A DNA stretch of 64,000 bases from Collinsella aerofaciens (GCF_009876115.1 NZ_WWSY01000012.1:1-64000); one strand, 5' to 3'; counted from the stretch's first letter, positions 37,852 to 47,729 are shown. Translations and numbers: made by a program. The notes: generated by a model from the letters alone, not told the origin.

Positions 37852-40194
37852 CTATTTTGCCACTTTAGGCTTAAAGGATTTTAGGCGCAGCGCATTGCTT
37901 ACGACGCAGACGCTCGACAGGCTCATGGCGGCGGCGCCGAACATCGGTGAGAGCTGCCATCCGGTGAGCGGGAAGAACACGCCCGCCGCCAGCGGAATGC
38001 CGATGCCGTTGTAGAACAGCGCCCAGAACAGGTCCTGCTTGATGTTGCGGATCGTGGCGCGCGAAAGCTCGATGGCGCGGGCGACGTCCATGAGGTCGCT
38101 GCGCATGAGTACCACGTCGGCGCCCTCCTTGGCGATGTCTGCGCCGGTGCCGATGGCAAGGCCCACGTCGGCGCGCGCCAGGGCGGGGGAGTCGTTGATG
38201 CCGTCGCCCACCATGGCGACCTTGCCGCCTGCATCCTGCAGCTCGCGCACGTGGCGCTCCTTGTCGGCAGGAAGCACGTCGGCGATGACCTGCTCGCTAC
38301 TCAGTCCCACGCGGCGGGCGATCGCTTCGGCGGTGACGCGGTTGTCGCCGGTGAGCATGCGCACGTCGACGCCGAGCTTGCGGAGCGCGGCGATGGCCTC
38401 GGCGCTCGTCTCCTTGACCTTGTCAGCCACGGCAATGGTGCCGGCAAGCTCGCTGTTCTTGGCAAAGAACAGCGGCGTCTTGCCTTCGGCGGCAAATTGC
38501 TCGGCAAGGCCGGCGGGCACCTTCGCGCCCAGCTCGTCCATCAGGCGTACGTTGCCGGCGGCGATGACATTCTGTCCCTCGCGCGCCGTCACGCCACGAC
38601 CGGGCACGGCGGCAAAGTCCTCGACCGTGCGCGCGACGATCCCGCGTGTCTCGCACTCGGCCATAATCGCCTCGGCCAGCGGGTGCTCGCTTGAGCGCTC
38701 CAGCGCGGCGGCCAGCTTGAGCAGCGCCTTTTCGCTCATGGCGGACGAGCCGTCAGCGCGCGTGGCTACCACGATATCGGTCACGGCGGGCTTGCCGCGG
38801 GTGACCGTGCCCGTCTTATCGAGCACCACCGTGCCCACGCTGCGCAGGTTCTCCAGCGCCTCGGCGCTCTTAAACAGAATGCCCATCTCGGCGCCCTTGC
38901 CGGTGCCAACCATAATGGCGACGGGCGTGGCCAGGCCCAGCGCGCACGGACAACTGATCACCAGCACAGCCACGGCGGAGGTAAGCGCTTCGTTGATGCT
39001 TCCGGTCAGCACCATCCACGCCACAAAAGTTACGGCAGAGATTACAAACACCACGGGCACGAACACGCCGGCGACCTTGTCGGCCAGGCGGGCGATAGGC
39101 GCCTTGGTGGCGTTGGCGTCCTCGACGAGCTGGATAATCTTGGCGAGCGATGTCTCGGCGCCCACACGCGTGGCGCGGAAGGTAAACGAACCGGTGCGGT
39201 TGACGGTGGCGGCGTTGACGGTGTCGCCGGCGGTCTTTTCCACGGGGATGGACTCGCCGGTGAGCGCGCTCTCGTCCACGGCCGAGCTGCCTTCGAGCAC
39301 CACGCCATCGACGGGGATGGACTCTCCGGGGCGCACGCGCAGGACCTGGCCGGGAAGGATGCTGTCGACGTCGACGGTGGTCTCGCTGCCGTCCTCTGCC
39401 ACGACGGTCGCGGTCTTGGGCGCTAGGTCGATCAGCGCCTCGATGGCGCCGCCGGTTTTGGACTTGCTGCGCGTCTCGAGGTATTTGCCTACGGTGACGA
39501 GCGACAGGATCGTGCCTGCGCTCTCAAAATACAGGTTGTCCATGCTCGTCATCATGGCCTCGTGGATCTGACCCGCGGCTAACTGGTCGGCCATGATGAA
39601 CATGGCGTAGAGCGACCAGGCAATGGAAGCGGTGGCGCCCACGGCAATAAGGGCGTCCATGGTGGGCGCGCCGTGCGCGAGCGATTTAAACCCGTTGATA
39701 AAGTACGCGTCGTTGACATAGACGATGGGGATGAGCAGGACGAGCTCGATGAGGGCGAGCGTCATGCTATGGGTGTGATCGGTGAAAATGTCAGGCAGCG
39801 GCCAACCAAGCATGTGCCCCATGCCTATGTAGAACAGTGGGATGAGGAAGACAATCGAGACGATGAGACGAGTGCGCATGACAGAGGCGGCGGCCTCCAA
39901 TTTTTTGGTGGGCGACTCCATGTGGGCGACGCCGGACCTGGCTTGCGTGCTGCCGTTTGAGCCGGCGGCACCGGTGCCCGCATCGACGGGTGAGGCCGAG
40001 TAACCCGCGCGGTCGACGGCGGTGCAGATATCGTCGGGGGAGACCTGCGCGGGGTCATAGTCGACCATCATGGAACCGGCGAGCAGGTTGACCGCGACGC
40101 TTTGGACGCCGTCGAGCTTGCTCACGGCACGGTCTACGTGCGCCTGGCAGGCGGCGCATGTCATGCCACCCACGTCGAACTTATCTTGAGCCAT
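37852..40194 (-). CDS. copA: Cu(I)-exporting P1B-type ATPase CopA
   Basis: Copper efflux pump, 780 residues. In order: an N-terminal HMA domain with GMTCAAC (Cys13, Cys16); membrane helices; the actuator domain with TGESIPVEK; the CPC metal site in helix 6 (about residues 414-416, [11 protein letters not shown]); the phosphorylation motif DKTGT (about 459); the ATP site with HP ([10 protein letters not shown]) and [12 protein letters not shown]; and helices 7-8 with YN and MS..S motifs. GGAGAAG precedes ATG 40194. First gene of copA-copZ-csoR. Confidence 0.96.
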   Translation of the reverse strand: MAQDKFDVGGMTCAACQAHVDRAVSKLDGVQSVAVNLLAGSMMVDYDPAQVSPDDICTAVDRAGYSASPVDAGTGAAGSNGSTQARSGVAHMESPTKKLEAAASVMRTRLIVSIVFLIPLFYIGMGHMLGWPLPDIFTDHTHSMTLALIELVLLIPIVYVNDAYFINGFKSLAHGAPTMDALIAVGATASIAWSLYAMFIMADQLAAGQIHEAMMTSMDNLYFESAGTILSLVTVGKYLETRSKSKTGGAIEALIDLAPKTATVVAEDGSETTVDVDSILPGQVLRVRPGESIPVDGVVLEGSSAVDESALTGESIPVEKTAGDTVNAATVNRTGSFTFRATRVGAETSLAKIIQLVEDANATKAPIARLADKVAGVFVPVVFVISAVTFVAWMVLTGSINEALTSAVAVLVISCPCALGLATPVAIMVGTGKGAEMGILFKSAEALENLRSVGTVVLDKTGTVTRGKPAVTDIVVATRADGSSAMSEKALLKLAAALERSSEHPLAEAIMAECETRGIVARTVEDFAAVPGRGVTAREGQNVIAAGNVRLMDELGAKVPAGLAEQFAAEGKTPLFFAKNSELAGTIAVADKVKETSAEAIAALRKLGVDVRMLTGDNRVTAEAIARRVGLSSEQVIADVLPADKERHVRELQDAGGKVAMVGDGINDSPALARADVGLAIGTGADIAKEGADVVLMRSDLMDVARAIELSRATIRNIKQDLFWALFYNGIGIPLAAGVFFPLTGWQLSPMFGAAAMSLSSVCVVSNALRLKSFKPKVAK

Positions 40195-40241
40195 GGCTTC
40201 TCCTTTCTGTGGTTCGGTGTTGGAATTGTTAACCTGCCGAT

Positions 40242-40272
40242 ACTATACACCCATACCCCCTGGGGGTGTCCA
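40242..40272 (-). promoter_or_regulatory. copA promoter with CsoR operator
   Basis: On the minus strand TGGACA (40272-40267), a 19-base spacer and TATAGT (40247-40242) form the promoter. The spacer contains the perfect dyad ACCCCC-T-GGGGGT (40255-40267), which matches known CsoR sites. With csoR in the same cluster, copper would lift repression here. Confidence 0.75.
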
Positions 40273-40346
40273 GTACAGAAAGAAATGTATGACATCTCGC
40301 TGCAGATGAGGGTAGTTGGTTTACCGATGGACCGTCCCAATCAATC

Positions 40347-40645
40347 ATCTCAATCTGTAACATCTGGATCGGTTTTTGAACCATAGCTGTTACGGATCAA
40401 GATAAACAGTTGGCAGGAAACTCAATGTCTCAATCTGTAACATCTAGCAGGGAAATATGACCTCTAACTGTTACAGATCAAGACATAGAAATCGGCCGAA
40501 AACTAACGTCTCGATCTGTAACAACTAGACCCCGTTTTGCCGAGTAACTGTTACAGATCAAGACAAACCATTCGAGGGTAACCCGAACGTCTCGATCTGT
40601 AACAGTAAGATCGATGTTTGGGTCCTAGTTGTTACAGATCAAGAC
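40347..40645. repeat. Tandem hairpin array E (4 units, the largest)
   Basis: Units at 40347-40403, 40427-40484, 40508-40564 and 40589-40645. Three are 57 bp and the second 58; starts are 80-81 bp apart. In unit 1 the outermost pair is A-T instead of G-C on both sides. Confidence 0.95.
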
Positions 40646-40678
40646 AATCTCGGAACAGATGCTCCGGGCATACAATGT

Positions 40679-40715
40679 AAAACGCCGGGGCGCCCGCGTG
40701 ATGGGCGCCCCGGCG
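40679..40715 (-). terminator. Terminator of the surface protein gene
   Basis: CGCCGGGGCGCCC and its exact complement form a 13-bp stem; on the minus strand it is followed by TTTT. Confidence 0.85.
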
Positions 40716-40774
40716 CATGCTGGGCAGGGTTTGCGAAGCGGTGGGAGGGAGGAGAAGCCGTCCTCCCGAAATCC

Positions 40775-43700
40775 TTACTCCTGACGACGCTTCTTGTCAG
40801 TCAGGAAGACGCCGGCGGCTACGAGCACGACACCTCCGATGACAAACGTCTCACCGGCGAGCGCAGCATTGTCGCCTGTGGTGGGAAGTGCCGAGTTGGC
40901 GGCCGTCTTGGCGTTGCCGGCAGACGGCTTTCCAGTAACCGGCTTAGCGGCAGCCTGCGTGATCTTGGCCTGCTCGGCCTTCGCCGCCTCTTGCTCTTGG
41001 CGGGCGATCTCGTCCTTCAGGGCTTGCTCGGCGGCTACGCGTTTTGCCTTCGCCTCGTTGTAGCCGTTGAGAGCCGCGGTGTAGGCGGGCGTCGCAGCAT
41101 CAAGGTCTGCCTGAGCGGCATCAAGTGCGGCCTTTGCGTTATGTTCTGCCTGCTTGGCGGCGACGCACTTGGCAAAGAGGGCATTGAGCGTATCGTTCGC
41201 GTTTGCGTCAGAGCCAGTAGCAATGCCGTTTTCGACGTTGATGGACTTGAGCTTTCCGAGAGTAGCAGCAGCGGCGTCCGATGCGGCCTGAGAATTCTCG
41301 ACCGCCTGCTCGGCGTTCGCGATGGCATCATTTGCCGTGCTAAGGGCGACTCCGGCATCGGTAACTGCTGCGTCGGCCTCCTTCTTGGCCGCCTCGGCGG
41401 TGGCAAGATTATCGGCTGCATTGCTCAGGGCGTCGGCACGGGCCTTCTTTGAAGCAAAGTCGTTTTTCGCCGTGGTCAGATCGCTCGCAGCGTGCTCCGC
41501 GGTCGCCGCCTTGGCCTCGGCGTTGTCCTTCGCGGTGTCGAGGGCCTGCTTCTTGGCAGCCTCGTCGAGCTTCGCCTTTTCGAGAGCGCTCTGGGCAGAC
41601 GTCTGGGCTGCCGTGGCTTCATCAAGCGCCTGATGGGCCTCGTCAGCTTTCTCCCGAGCCGCAGCAACATCGGCTGAATACTTGGCAAGTTCCTTCTTTG
41701 CATCTTGCAGAGCCTGCTGCTTTACGAGAGTCTCTGCCTTGGCGTCATCAACCTTCTTCTGACTCTGAGCGGCTTGCTCTTTCGATGCCTTAAGCTCGGC
41801 GCGCTTCTGGTTGACGACCTGCTCTGCGGTCGCCACGTTGCTTTGGGCGGCTTTGACCTGGTCTTCGGCTTCGGCAACTTTTCCGTTTGCCTTGGCGAGG
41901 TTCTGCTTTGCTAGGGCAACAGCGGCGGCGGCACTTGCTACGCTGTCGTTCTTGGCGGCAAGGTCGCTATTCGCGGCAACAATGCCTTCCTGCTTTTGAG
42001 CGACGAGGGTTTCAGCTGCCTTTACGGCATCGGCTTTCGATGCCGCTGTGCTGCGCTTTTGCTCAAGGTCCGTCTTTGCGGCGGCGAGCTTTTCGCTGGC
42101 TTTGGAGAGGCTCAGCTGATACTGATCAAAGAGATTCTCGAGTTCATCGATCGAGTATTCTTTTTCGTACGAACCGTAATTGTTGTCGATCTCCAAGACG
42201 AACACATACGGCCAAAGGGTTCCGCGCGAGTTGATGCCGTATCCCATGGTTTTGGCGTTAGGTTGTACGATATTCAAATAATGGCCGACGGTGCCAAAGT
42301 CTGCCCCTTGCTTTTCGAATTCGGTTTTGTGGCTCCAGAAAGTATCCCAAGCATCTTTGGGGGCAACGTTGCCAAGGCCGGCTTTCGCTGCAGCCTCGTC
42401 AAATATCTCCTTTTCATCATCGACCCATTGGTGCGCGATGTTTTCTTTAGTACTGAAGTTCCAAGCGGCATTTTCACAATTGGCGTAATCTGAGTGACCT
42501 AGCGTTTTGTCAGAGTAATTGGAGTCGGATTGAGCGATTGCCATTTGCTCGGCCGTCACCCTAAGCTCGCTCAATCCAACGCTTGCACGGTATTCGTTAA
42601 TCTCGCGCAGCTTGTTAAACGATAGCTTGGCGTTGTCGAGTGACGTGCCGTCTTTTTTATCGCCAATAGTCGTCGGGTTTTTATCGCTCTGCCTATAGAT
42701 GATGTTTGCAGCGTCGTTGGCACCGATGAACTGGTAGAAGCCGATGACGCTCTGCGCCTCCGCTGTCGTTGCCTTATCGGTTGCTGCCTTGCACGTATCG
42801 TATGCTTTCTGTGCATCGACAACGGCTTGATCGGCGGCCGCCTGGTTTGCCTTGGCAGTTTCGAGCGCCTTGTCTGCCTGCTCCTTCTCGGCTTTTGCCT
42901 GGTCGACTTGTTTCTGAGCGGCCATTGCCTTCTCCAGTTCGGCAGCATATGCCTGCTTTGCCGAGGTCAACTCCGATTGCGCCGCATCGGCTTTCGTCTG
43001 GGCTGCCGTTACATCATGTTCGGCTGCTGCGACTGTCTGCTTCTTGGCTTCGAGCTCGCTTTCGGCGCCGGTGAGGGCGTTCCGCTTGGATGCAACGTCG
43101 CTATTTGCCTTAGAAAGGCCTGCTTCGGCAGTCGCCTGCTGCTGTTTCGCCTGGTCGAGTGCGCTTTGGGCAGCATCGACCTTTGCCTGGGCGGCGTCAT
43201 ACTCCGGGCCCTCGGCGCCTGCCTTTGCGGCCGCCAAATCGGCTTGTGCGCTGTCGTACGCTGTCTGTGCCGCGACTACCTTACCATCCGCGGCGTTCTT
43301 TTTCTGCTGAGCGGAAGCCAGCGTGCCTGCCGCTTCGTCGTAAGCGTTCTGCGCGGCGCTCTGAGCCTGCTGGGCATCGGCGAGCGCGGAATCGGCAGTG
43401 GCCTTCGCAGCCTTTGCTTGATCCAGAGCGGCCTGCGCATCTGCGGCAGCCTGCTTGGCGACCTTGATTTCCTCCGGCGTTGCGTTGGCGGCTGCCTTCT
43501 GGGCTGCCTCGAGCTTGACCTGCGCATCAGCTGCCGCCTGCTTTGCGGCATCAAGGACCTTCGACTTGTTCTCGGCGTCGGTCTTGGCTGCATCGAGCTT
43601 TCCCTGGGCATCCTTCAGCGTGGCACTGGCGCTGTCGGCCGCCTTGACGCTTTCATCGAGCTGGCGAGCATATTCGGCGCGCGCGGCGGCCTCTGCCTGC

Positions 43701-44110
43701 GAATTATCGGAGACGGAGACGTCATAGGCGCTTTGTGCGTTGTCGCGTGCCGCCTGCTTTTCGGTATAGGGGGCAGCCACCGTGTCGTAGTCGGATTTGG
43801 CGTCTGCCTCGGCAGCCTTTGCGGCGTCGATCGCAGCCTGCAAGTCGGCAATCTTCTGGGCGTCTGCCTTTACTGCGGAGCCTGCCGCCTCGCCGGCGTG
43901 GACAGCAAACGGGGACATGATCGCGTCCTGTGCCGTGGTATCACTCACATCGTTGGCAAATGCCGAGAACGGCGCGAGCAGCGACGAGCCGGTCATAGCG
44001 ATGGTAGTTGCCGCGGTGACGGCGAGTCGTGTTGCCTTGTGGCCCGAGAATGTGGGGCGAGGCTTGGCGCCGCCTGAGACTTCCGAGTGTTTAGGTGCGT
44101 ACTTTGTCAT
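40775..44110 (-). CDS. LPxTG-anchored surface protein: CAP domain within Ala-rich coiled coils
   Basis: Secreted wall protein of 1,111 residues. A long signal peptide (LAVTAATTIAMTGSSLLAPFSAFA) is followed by about 400 residues of Ala/Lys/Glu/Asp/Gln heptad repeats (coiled coil), then a CAP/SCP-type domain at about 500-640 (INEYRASVGLSELRVTAEQM, HSDYANCENAAWNF, FGTVGHYLNIVQP, WPYVFVLEIDNNYGSYEKE), and another 400-residue coiled coil. The end is a sortase signal: LPTTGDNAAL at about 1077, a hydrophobic stretch, and KKRRQE. CAP domains occur in host-interaction and wall-associated proteins; here the coils would project it from the cell. ATG 44110 is set by GGGAG just upstream. Single-gene unit between arrays E and F. 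Confidence 0.9.
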   Translation of the reverse strand: MTKYAPKHSEVSGGAKPRPTFSGHKATRLAVTAATTIAMTGSSLLAPFSAFANDVSDTTAQDAIMSPFAVHAGEAAGSAVKADAQKIADLQAAIDAAKAAEADAKSDYDTVAAPYTEKQAARDNAQSAYDVSVSDNSQAEAAARAEYARQLDESVKAADSASATLKDAQGKLDAAKTDAENKSKVLDAAKQAAADAQVKLEAAQKAAANATPEEIKVAKQAAADAQAALDQAKAAKATADSALADAQQAQSAAQNAYDEAAGTLASAQQKKNAADGKVVAAQTAYDSAQADLAAAKAGAEGPEYDAAQAKVDAAQSALDQAKQQQATAEAGLSKANSDVASKRNALTGAESELEAKKQTVAAAEHDVTAAQTKADAAQSELTSAKQAYAAELEKAMAAQKQVDQAKAEKEQADKALETAKANQAAADQAVVDAQKAYDTCKAATDKATTAEAQSVIGFYQFIGANDAANIIYRQSDKNPTTIGDKKDGTSLDNAKLSFNKLREINEYRASVGLSELRVTAEQMAIAQSDSNYSDKTLGHSDYANCENAAWNFSTKENIAHQWVDDEKEIFDEAAAKAGLGNVAPKDAWDTFWSHKTEFEKQGADFGTVGHYLNIVQPNAKTMGYGINSRGTLWPYVFVLEIDNNYGSYEKEYSIDELENLFDQYQLSLSKASEKLAAAKTDLEQKRSTAASKADAVKAAETLVAQKQEGIVAANSDLAAKNDSVASAAAAVALAKQNLAKANGKVAEAEDQVKAAQSNVATAEQVVNQKRAELKASKEQAAQSQKKVDDAKAETLVKQQALQDAKKELAKYSADVAAAREKADEAHQALDEATAAQTSAQSALEKAKLDEAAKKQALDTAKDNAEAKAATAEHAASDLTTAKNDFASKKARADALSNAADNLATAEAAKKEADAAVTDAGVALSTANDAIANAEQAVENSQAASDAAAATLGKLKSINVENGIATGSDANANDTLNALFAKCVAAKQAEHNAKAALDAAQADLDAATPAYTAALNGYNEAKAKRVAAEQALKDEIARQEQEAAKAEQAKITQAAAKPVTGKPSAGNAKTAANSALPTTGDNAALAGETFVIGGVVLVAAGVFLTDKKRRQE

Positions 44111-44512
44111 TTCTTCTCCCAATCGTTGAAGGGGTACCTACGACAATTCGTACGTTACGACCGTCGACAGGGCTCCTGTTGCGCAACATTGGCAAGGAAA
44201 CATCGACGCACTTGAGTCACATTTATGAGGTGGAGTTCTCGGCAAGCTAATGTCTCGATCTGTAACATCTAGCACCAAATATGACCTCTAACTGTTACAG
44301 ATCGAGACGGACCGTCCGCGGTCAACTCAAATGTCTTGATCTGTAACATCTAGAGAGGTTTTTAACCCCTTACTGTTACAGATTGAGATGTTGTCTCGCG
44401 GGGCTAGGGTTTTGTCTTGTTCTTTAACATCTAGACCTGTATCTGCCGAGCTGGTGTTACAGATCGAGACAATTGCCGGGGAGGGGTCTCGTCATGGCAA
44501 GACGCCCGCCGC
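44111..44512. other. 402-base intergenic region with hairpin array F
   Basis: Upstream region of the surface protein gene. It contains array F (44252-44470). No other gene or clear promoter was identified. Confidence 0.65.
44252..44470. repeat. Tandem hairpin array F (3 units)
   Basis: Units at 44252-44308, 44333-44389 and 44414-44470, each 57 bp, with starts 81 bp apart. F1 and unit E2 share nearly the same loop, suggesting recent duplication between arrays. Confidence 0.95.
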
Positions 44513-45424
44513 TTAGATGCAGAATCCGGGGATCACGCAGGTTCGCTTGTTTGGCTTTTCCGCAGGCGTTGCGTACGTAAAGACGTCGCCGTCGTGTCCC
44601 ACGCGGTTCATATAGAGTGTGCCTTCGCTCTCTGATGTGTCGGGACTCGCCGTTCGTTCCCACCAACAGGTGTCCTTGCCCTTCCACTGGCGAACCAACG
44701 TCTCGTTCGTGGTATACGGACTTACCTTGAGCTCGCGGAAGAGTTGGTACTCTTTGCCCTCGCCGTTATAGATGTCGGCCAGGTAGTGAAAGCCCTCGGC
44801 AAACGAATCGGGCGGTTGCGTACCGCACAGCTCGACCATGGCGGGCAGCCAAAGGGTTGCGGGCAACTCGCTCAGGCACGATGCGCTTCTGGCGGCGCCA
44901 ACGTTATTCGAGATCTTTTTGACAGATTTGATGAGTGCGCGCAACTCGTTGGGCAGCAGCTTAAGGCCGTCGTTATCGAGCCATCCCCGCAGCTCGCAAT
45001 CTGCCCAGCCGGCGCTCGGCGGTTCAGCCGCAGCGTTGCGCTCGGCAATACCCGCGTCGAACATAAACGTCAGCCCGGCCTTGCCCGTCCCGTCCAGAAG
45101 CTCATCGTGGCGGATGCCCACAAGCTGCGCGCCAACCTGCAGTCCGTTGGTGAGCGTGACACGCTTGGTGCACGGATAGGGGATATGCCCATCAGCGTCG
45201 AGCAGGTGGTAGCGCTTGGCAATCTCGCGTGCCTCGCTACGGGTCTCGGCGGCCTTAATCTTGAGCGAAATCTCCTGCAGCTGGTCCCAAGTGTAGTCGT
45301 CAAGCGAACCGCGGATGCCGTCCAGGTAGTCGGGGATGCCAAAGCCATGGGTTGCCGCGCCAACGACGCCGAGCCCCGCAACGACCGCAACGACGCCGCC
45401 GATAATAAAGCGACGGCGGGTCAT
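44513..45424 (-). CDS. Membrane-anchored DUF6273-like protein, probably the frameshifted C-terminal part of the kinase
   Basis: Frame of 303 residues from ATG 45424. It begins with TRRRFIIGGVVAVVAGLGVVGA, a single membrane helix, and continues as an extracellular domain (LVGIRHDELLDGTGKAGLTFMFD, GWADCELRGWLDND, LPNELRALIKSVKKISNN, TASPDTSESEGTLYMNR, KRTCVIPGFCI) of the DUF6273 type, which often decorates bacterial surfaces. There is no good ribosome site at 45424, and the preceding in-frame codons (EILEQARHDA) look coding. They lie directly behind the kinase, in another frame. So it is either a separate overlapping gene or the C-terminal half of the kinase, cut off by a one-base frameshift near 45455. 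Confidence 0.65.
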   Translation of the reverse strand: MTRRRFIIGGVVAVVAGLGVVGAATHGFGIPDYLDGIRGSLDDYTWDQLQEISLKIKAAETRSEAREIAKRYHLLDADGHIPYPCTKRVTLTNGLQVGAQLVGIRHDELLDGTGKAGLTFMFDAGIAERNAAAEPPSAGWADCELRGWLDNDGLKLLPNELRALIKSVKKISNNVGAARSASCLSELPATLWLPAMVELCGTQPPDSFAEGFHYLADIYNGEGKEYQLFRELKVSPYTTNETLVRQWKGKDTCWWERTASPDTSESEGTLYMNRVGHDGDVFTYATPAEKPNKRTCVIPGFCI

Positions 45425-46595
45425 GGCGTCGTGCCGGGCCTGCTCCAAGATCTCTCGCGCGCTCGCCGGCGACGTCGACCTTAAGGTGCGTGCCAGAATC
45501 GATATCAATTGCGGCCTCGTCTCCTGCACCCTCGCGGTCCTCAGATTCTGCAGCGGGGAGGTATGTCGAGAGCACCTCGAGCATCTGCTGCTCGGTAGGG
45601 CGATCGCCCTGTTCGACCGAAATGCCTTTCATGATGATCTGGACAAGCGCCTTGTCGCCCTCGCAGCGCGGCTCGAGCGGTGCCGGTTTGGTCTTGGTCT
45701 TTATGAGGTAGAACGAGCCGGTTGCCGCGGCACCCGTCGACTCGACATCGAACGGCTTGCGACCGCTGTAGAGCTGGTACAGAATGCTCGAAAGCGCATA
45801 GACGTCGATCACGGGCGAGCGGCGAAGGGCCGCGATGCCTTCGATATCCTGCGTGAGCATTTCGGGCGCGGCATATGCGGGTGTGGCAAAACGCCAAATG
45901 TCGGCACGTCGGGTGATTGTGTCGTCGCCGAGTGCCATGGTCGCGGAGCCCATGTCGATGAGGCAGGGGTCAAAGGAGCAATCGGCAATCTGCTGCTCGA
46001 GCGTTCGGCTGGTGGTGCGGAACATGATATTGGCAGGCGACAGGTCGCGATGGATGACCGGATTCACGAGGCCTTGGGTCATCAAGAGCGCGCGAAGTAC
46101 GGCGTTTCCGACGGCGGCGACCATCTGGGTGGTCAGCCCGCCCGAGGCGTCGTGCGGAAGCAAGGGCAGCGCCTGCTTGAGCGAGGTGCCCTCGACCCAC
46201 TCCATGAGGATAAGCGGGTCGTCCTCGCACGATCCGTAGCCATAGACGCGCGGAAATCCGCGCAGGTGCGAGACGGTACACAGATGACGATACTCCTCGA
46301 ACAGCGCGGCGGTGTTGGCCAGGTGAGCGGCCGATTGCTCGGCGGAGCGGTCGGGGGCTTGGCCGGAAAGGATGGCGTTGTCCTTGAGCAGCTTGACGGC
46401 AAAGACCTCGCCGCTCGTGTTGGTCGCGCGCAGCACGTGCCCGATATTGCCGCCGTCGCGGTATGCCGTCTGAAGAATAAGCGTCATAAACCGGCGCTTG
46501 GCGTCGTCCTCGGCACTGGGGTCGACTGCCACGGCGGTATCGAACGTGTCGAGACGGATGAGTTTGTCGCCATAGGCGCTATCGGTAGTATCCAT
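45300..46595 (-). CDS. Eukaryote-like Ser/Thr protein kinase, probably frameshifted near its end
   Basis: Hanks-type kinase. Visible are the ATP-lysine strand VFAVKLLKD, the helix-C region, the catalytic loop VIHRDLSPANIMF (about residue 180), the metal site LIDMGSA (DMG instead of DFG), and the PE motif YAAPEML. The product is 431 residues in this frame, but only the first 380 or so look real. After DVAGERAR the frame turns into an Arg/Gly-rich string (RRHDPPSLYYRRRRCGRCG), while the correct-looking sequence goes on in the DUF6273 frame. ATG 46595 is set by AAAGGA. An FHA-domain gene lies upstream on the same strand, a natural phosphothreonine-reading partner. Confidence 0.82.
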   Translation of the reverse strand: MDTTDSAYGDKLIRLDTFDTAVAVDPSAEDDAKRRFMTLILQTAYRDGGNIGHVLRATNTSGEVFAVKLLKDNAILSGQAPDRSAEQSAAHLANTAALFEEYRHLCTVSHLRGFPRVYGYGSCEDDPLILMEWVEGTSLKQALPLLPHDASGGLTTQMVAAVGNAVLRALLMTQGLVNPVIHRDLSPANIMFRTTSRTLEQQIADCSFDPCLIDMGSATMALGDDTITRRADIWRFATPAYAAPEMLTQDIEGIAALRRSPVIDVYALSSILYQLYSGRKPFDVESTGAAATGSFYLIKTKTKPAPLEPRCEGDKALVQIIMKGISVEQGDRPTEQQMLEVLSTYLPAAESEDREGAGDEAAIDIDSGTHLKVDVAGERARDLGAGPARRHDPPSLYYRRRRCGRCGARRRWRGNPWLWHPRLPGRHPRFA

Positions 46596-46766
46596 GGCGT
46601 TCCTTTGTCTGGCATGGGTTGCCGCGCGTATACGCGGGCAGTGCGGATATCGGTAAAGTACCATGATAGCCGCACTGCCCACGTATACCGCTGAGTATTG
46701 TCGGTTACGACGCAGAAGGTAGAAGACGAAAGACGGACGGCGACCGTCTTTCGATCGCCGTCCGCG

Positions 46767-47729
46767 CTAGTCCACAATGACAAGGAATGTCGTGTAGAGA
46801 CCCAGATGGAGCCTGTCGCTGTTTTCGATTTCCACCGGGGGATAGATCTTGCCGGGCTCGCGTTGGTCGCGCGGCGGCTCAATCACAATATCGCCGTCGC
46901 CCGCACCCGATTCGAGCACTATGCCGTTGGTCGATCCAAGGCCCTGGGCGTACCAGTGCTCACCCTCAAGCCAAATGCGAAGATGCTCGCGTGATGCGTC
47001 GGCGCCCACATCGGTGATGCTGGGCGAGGTTTTGGGCAAAGAACCAATCACGGTGCCGCGCGGATCGCGTGTGAGGGGATGGATTTGCATGTCGACGCAG
47101 TTGTCGGCATGTGTCCTGAGCAGACCGAGGTTGGGGGCGACGGTGCGTGGCTGCTCCAGGCTGCCCATAAAGCCACGTCCGACGGTAGTTTCGGTGGTGC
47201 CAAAGTGCCCGCCCGTCTTGCTGTCGCAAAAGCGCTCGACGGTGGCCACGCCTTGAACGGGATCGGCAAGTGCACCCGTTGCCACAAAGAGCATCAAGAA
47301 GAGCGTGCTTTTCTCGCGCACGGCATTGCCGTCAAAGTTGTCGATGCGATTGAGGGCATTTGCATATAGGCGGCTGTCCAGTTTGTAGCTGGCGAGAGCC
47401 GACATCATTTCGTTGGCGGCCGGACCGCGATAGTGCTCGGCGATTGCCCGATAGGCGGACTCGCCGCCGCCGAGCTTGCTGCAGATTGCCGAGGAAAGGT
47501 TGAGCGTGGTGACGGTAAAGTCGCTGTAGATGGAGGGCGCGCACTGGTCAGGCTTGCGATGGACGATGTAACGGGTGAGATACGAGCGGTTGGAAGAGCA
47601 TTTCTCGAGCAGGGTACTGCCGAGATAAGAGTTTCCATTGATGAGCATTCGGGCGATCTCGAGATGTTTAAGACCGCCGAACGAGCGAATATCGTTATAG
47701 AGGACCGAGCAAGGCGTCTCTGCTGCCAC
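46767..47729 (-). CDS. FHA-domain protein
   Basis: Protein of 320 residues. The last 100 form a forkhead-associated domain, a phosphothreonine-binding module: GSLPKTSPSITDVGADASREHLRIWLEGEHWYAQGLGSTNGIVL includes the SREH and STNG segments typical of FHA. The N-terminal 200 residues are helical and not recognised. GTG 47729 is the start, with AAAGGAGG five bases upstream; an in-frame TTG at 47759 would precede it without a ribosome site. The kinase gene follows on the same strand after 171 bases, so the two probably form a kinase/phospho-reader pair. Confidence 0.82.
   Translation of the reverse strand: MAAETPCSVLYNDIRSFGGLKHLEIARMLINGNSYLGSTLLEKCSSNRSYLTRYIVHRKPDQCAPSIYSDFTVTTLNLSSAICSKLGGGESAYRAIAEHYRGPAANEMMSALASYKLDSRLYANALNRIDNFDGNAVREKSTLFLMLFVATGALADPVQGVATVERFCDSKTGGHFGTTETTVGRGFMGSLEQPRTVAPNLGLLRTHADNCVDMQIHPLTRDPRGTVIGSLPKTSPSITDVGADASREHLRIWLEGEHWYAQGLGSTNGIVLESGAGDGDIVIEPPRDQREPGKIYPPVEIENSDRLHLGLYTTFLVIVD

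Larger units (their letters stand above)
40195..40774. other. 580-base intergenic region between copA and the surface protein gene
   Basis: It contains the copA promoter/operator (40242-40272), hairpin array E (40347-40645) and the minus-strand terminator at 40679-40715. No gene is seen. Confidence 0.7.

Noticed and set aside
40347..40645. CRISPR array
   Set aside because: The regular spacing is suggestive, but each unit is a 57-bp palindrome with variable loop, linkers are 23-24 bases and vary, arrays of two are the rule, and no cas genes are present.
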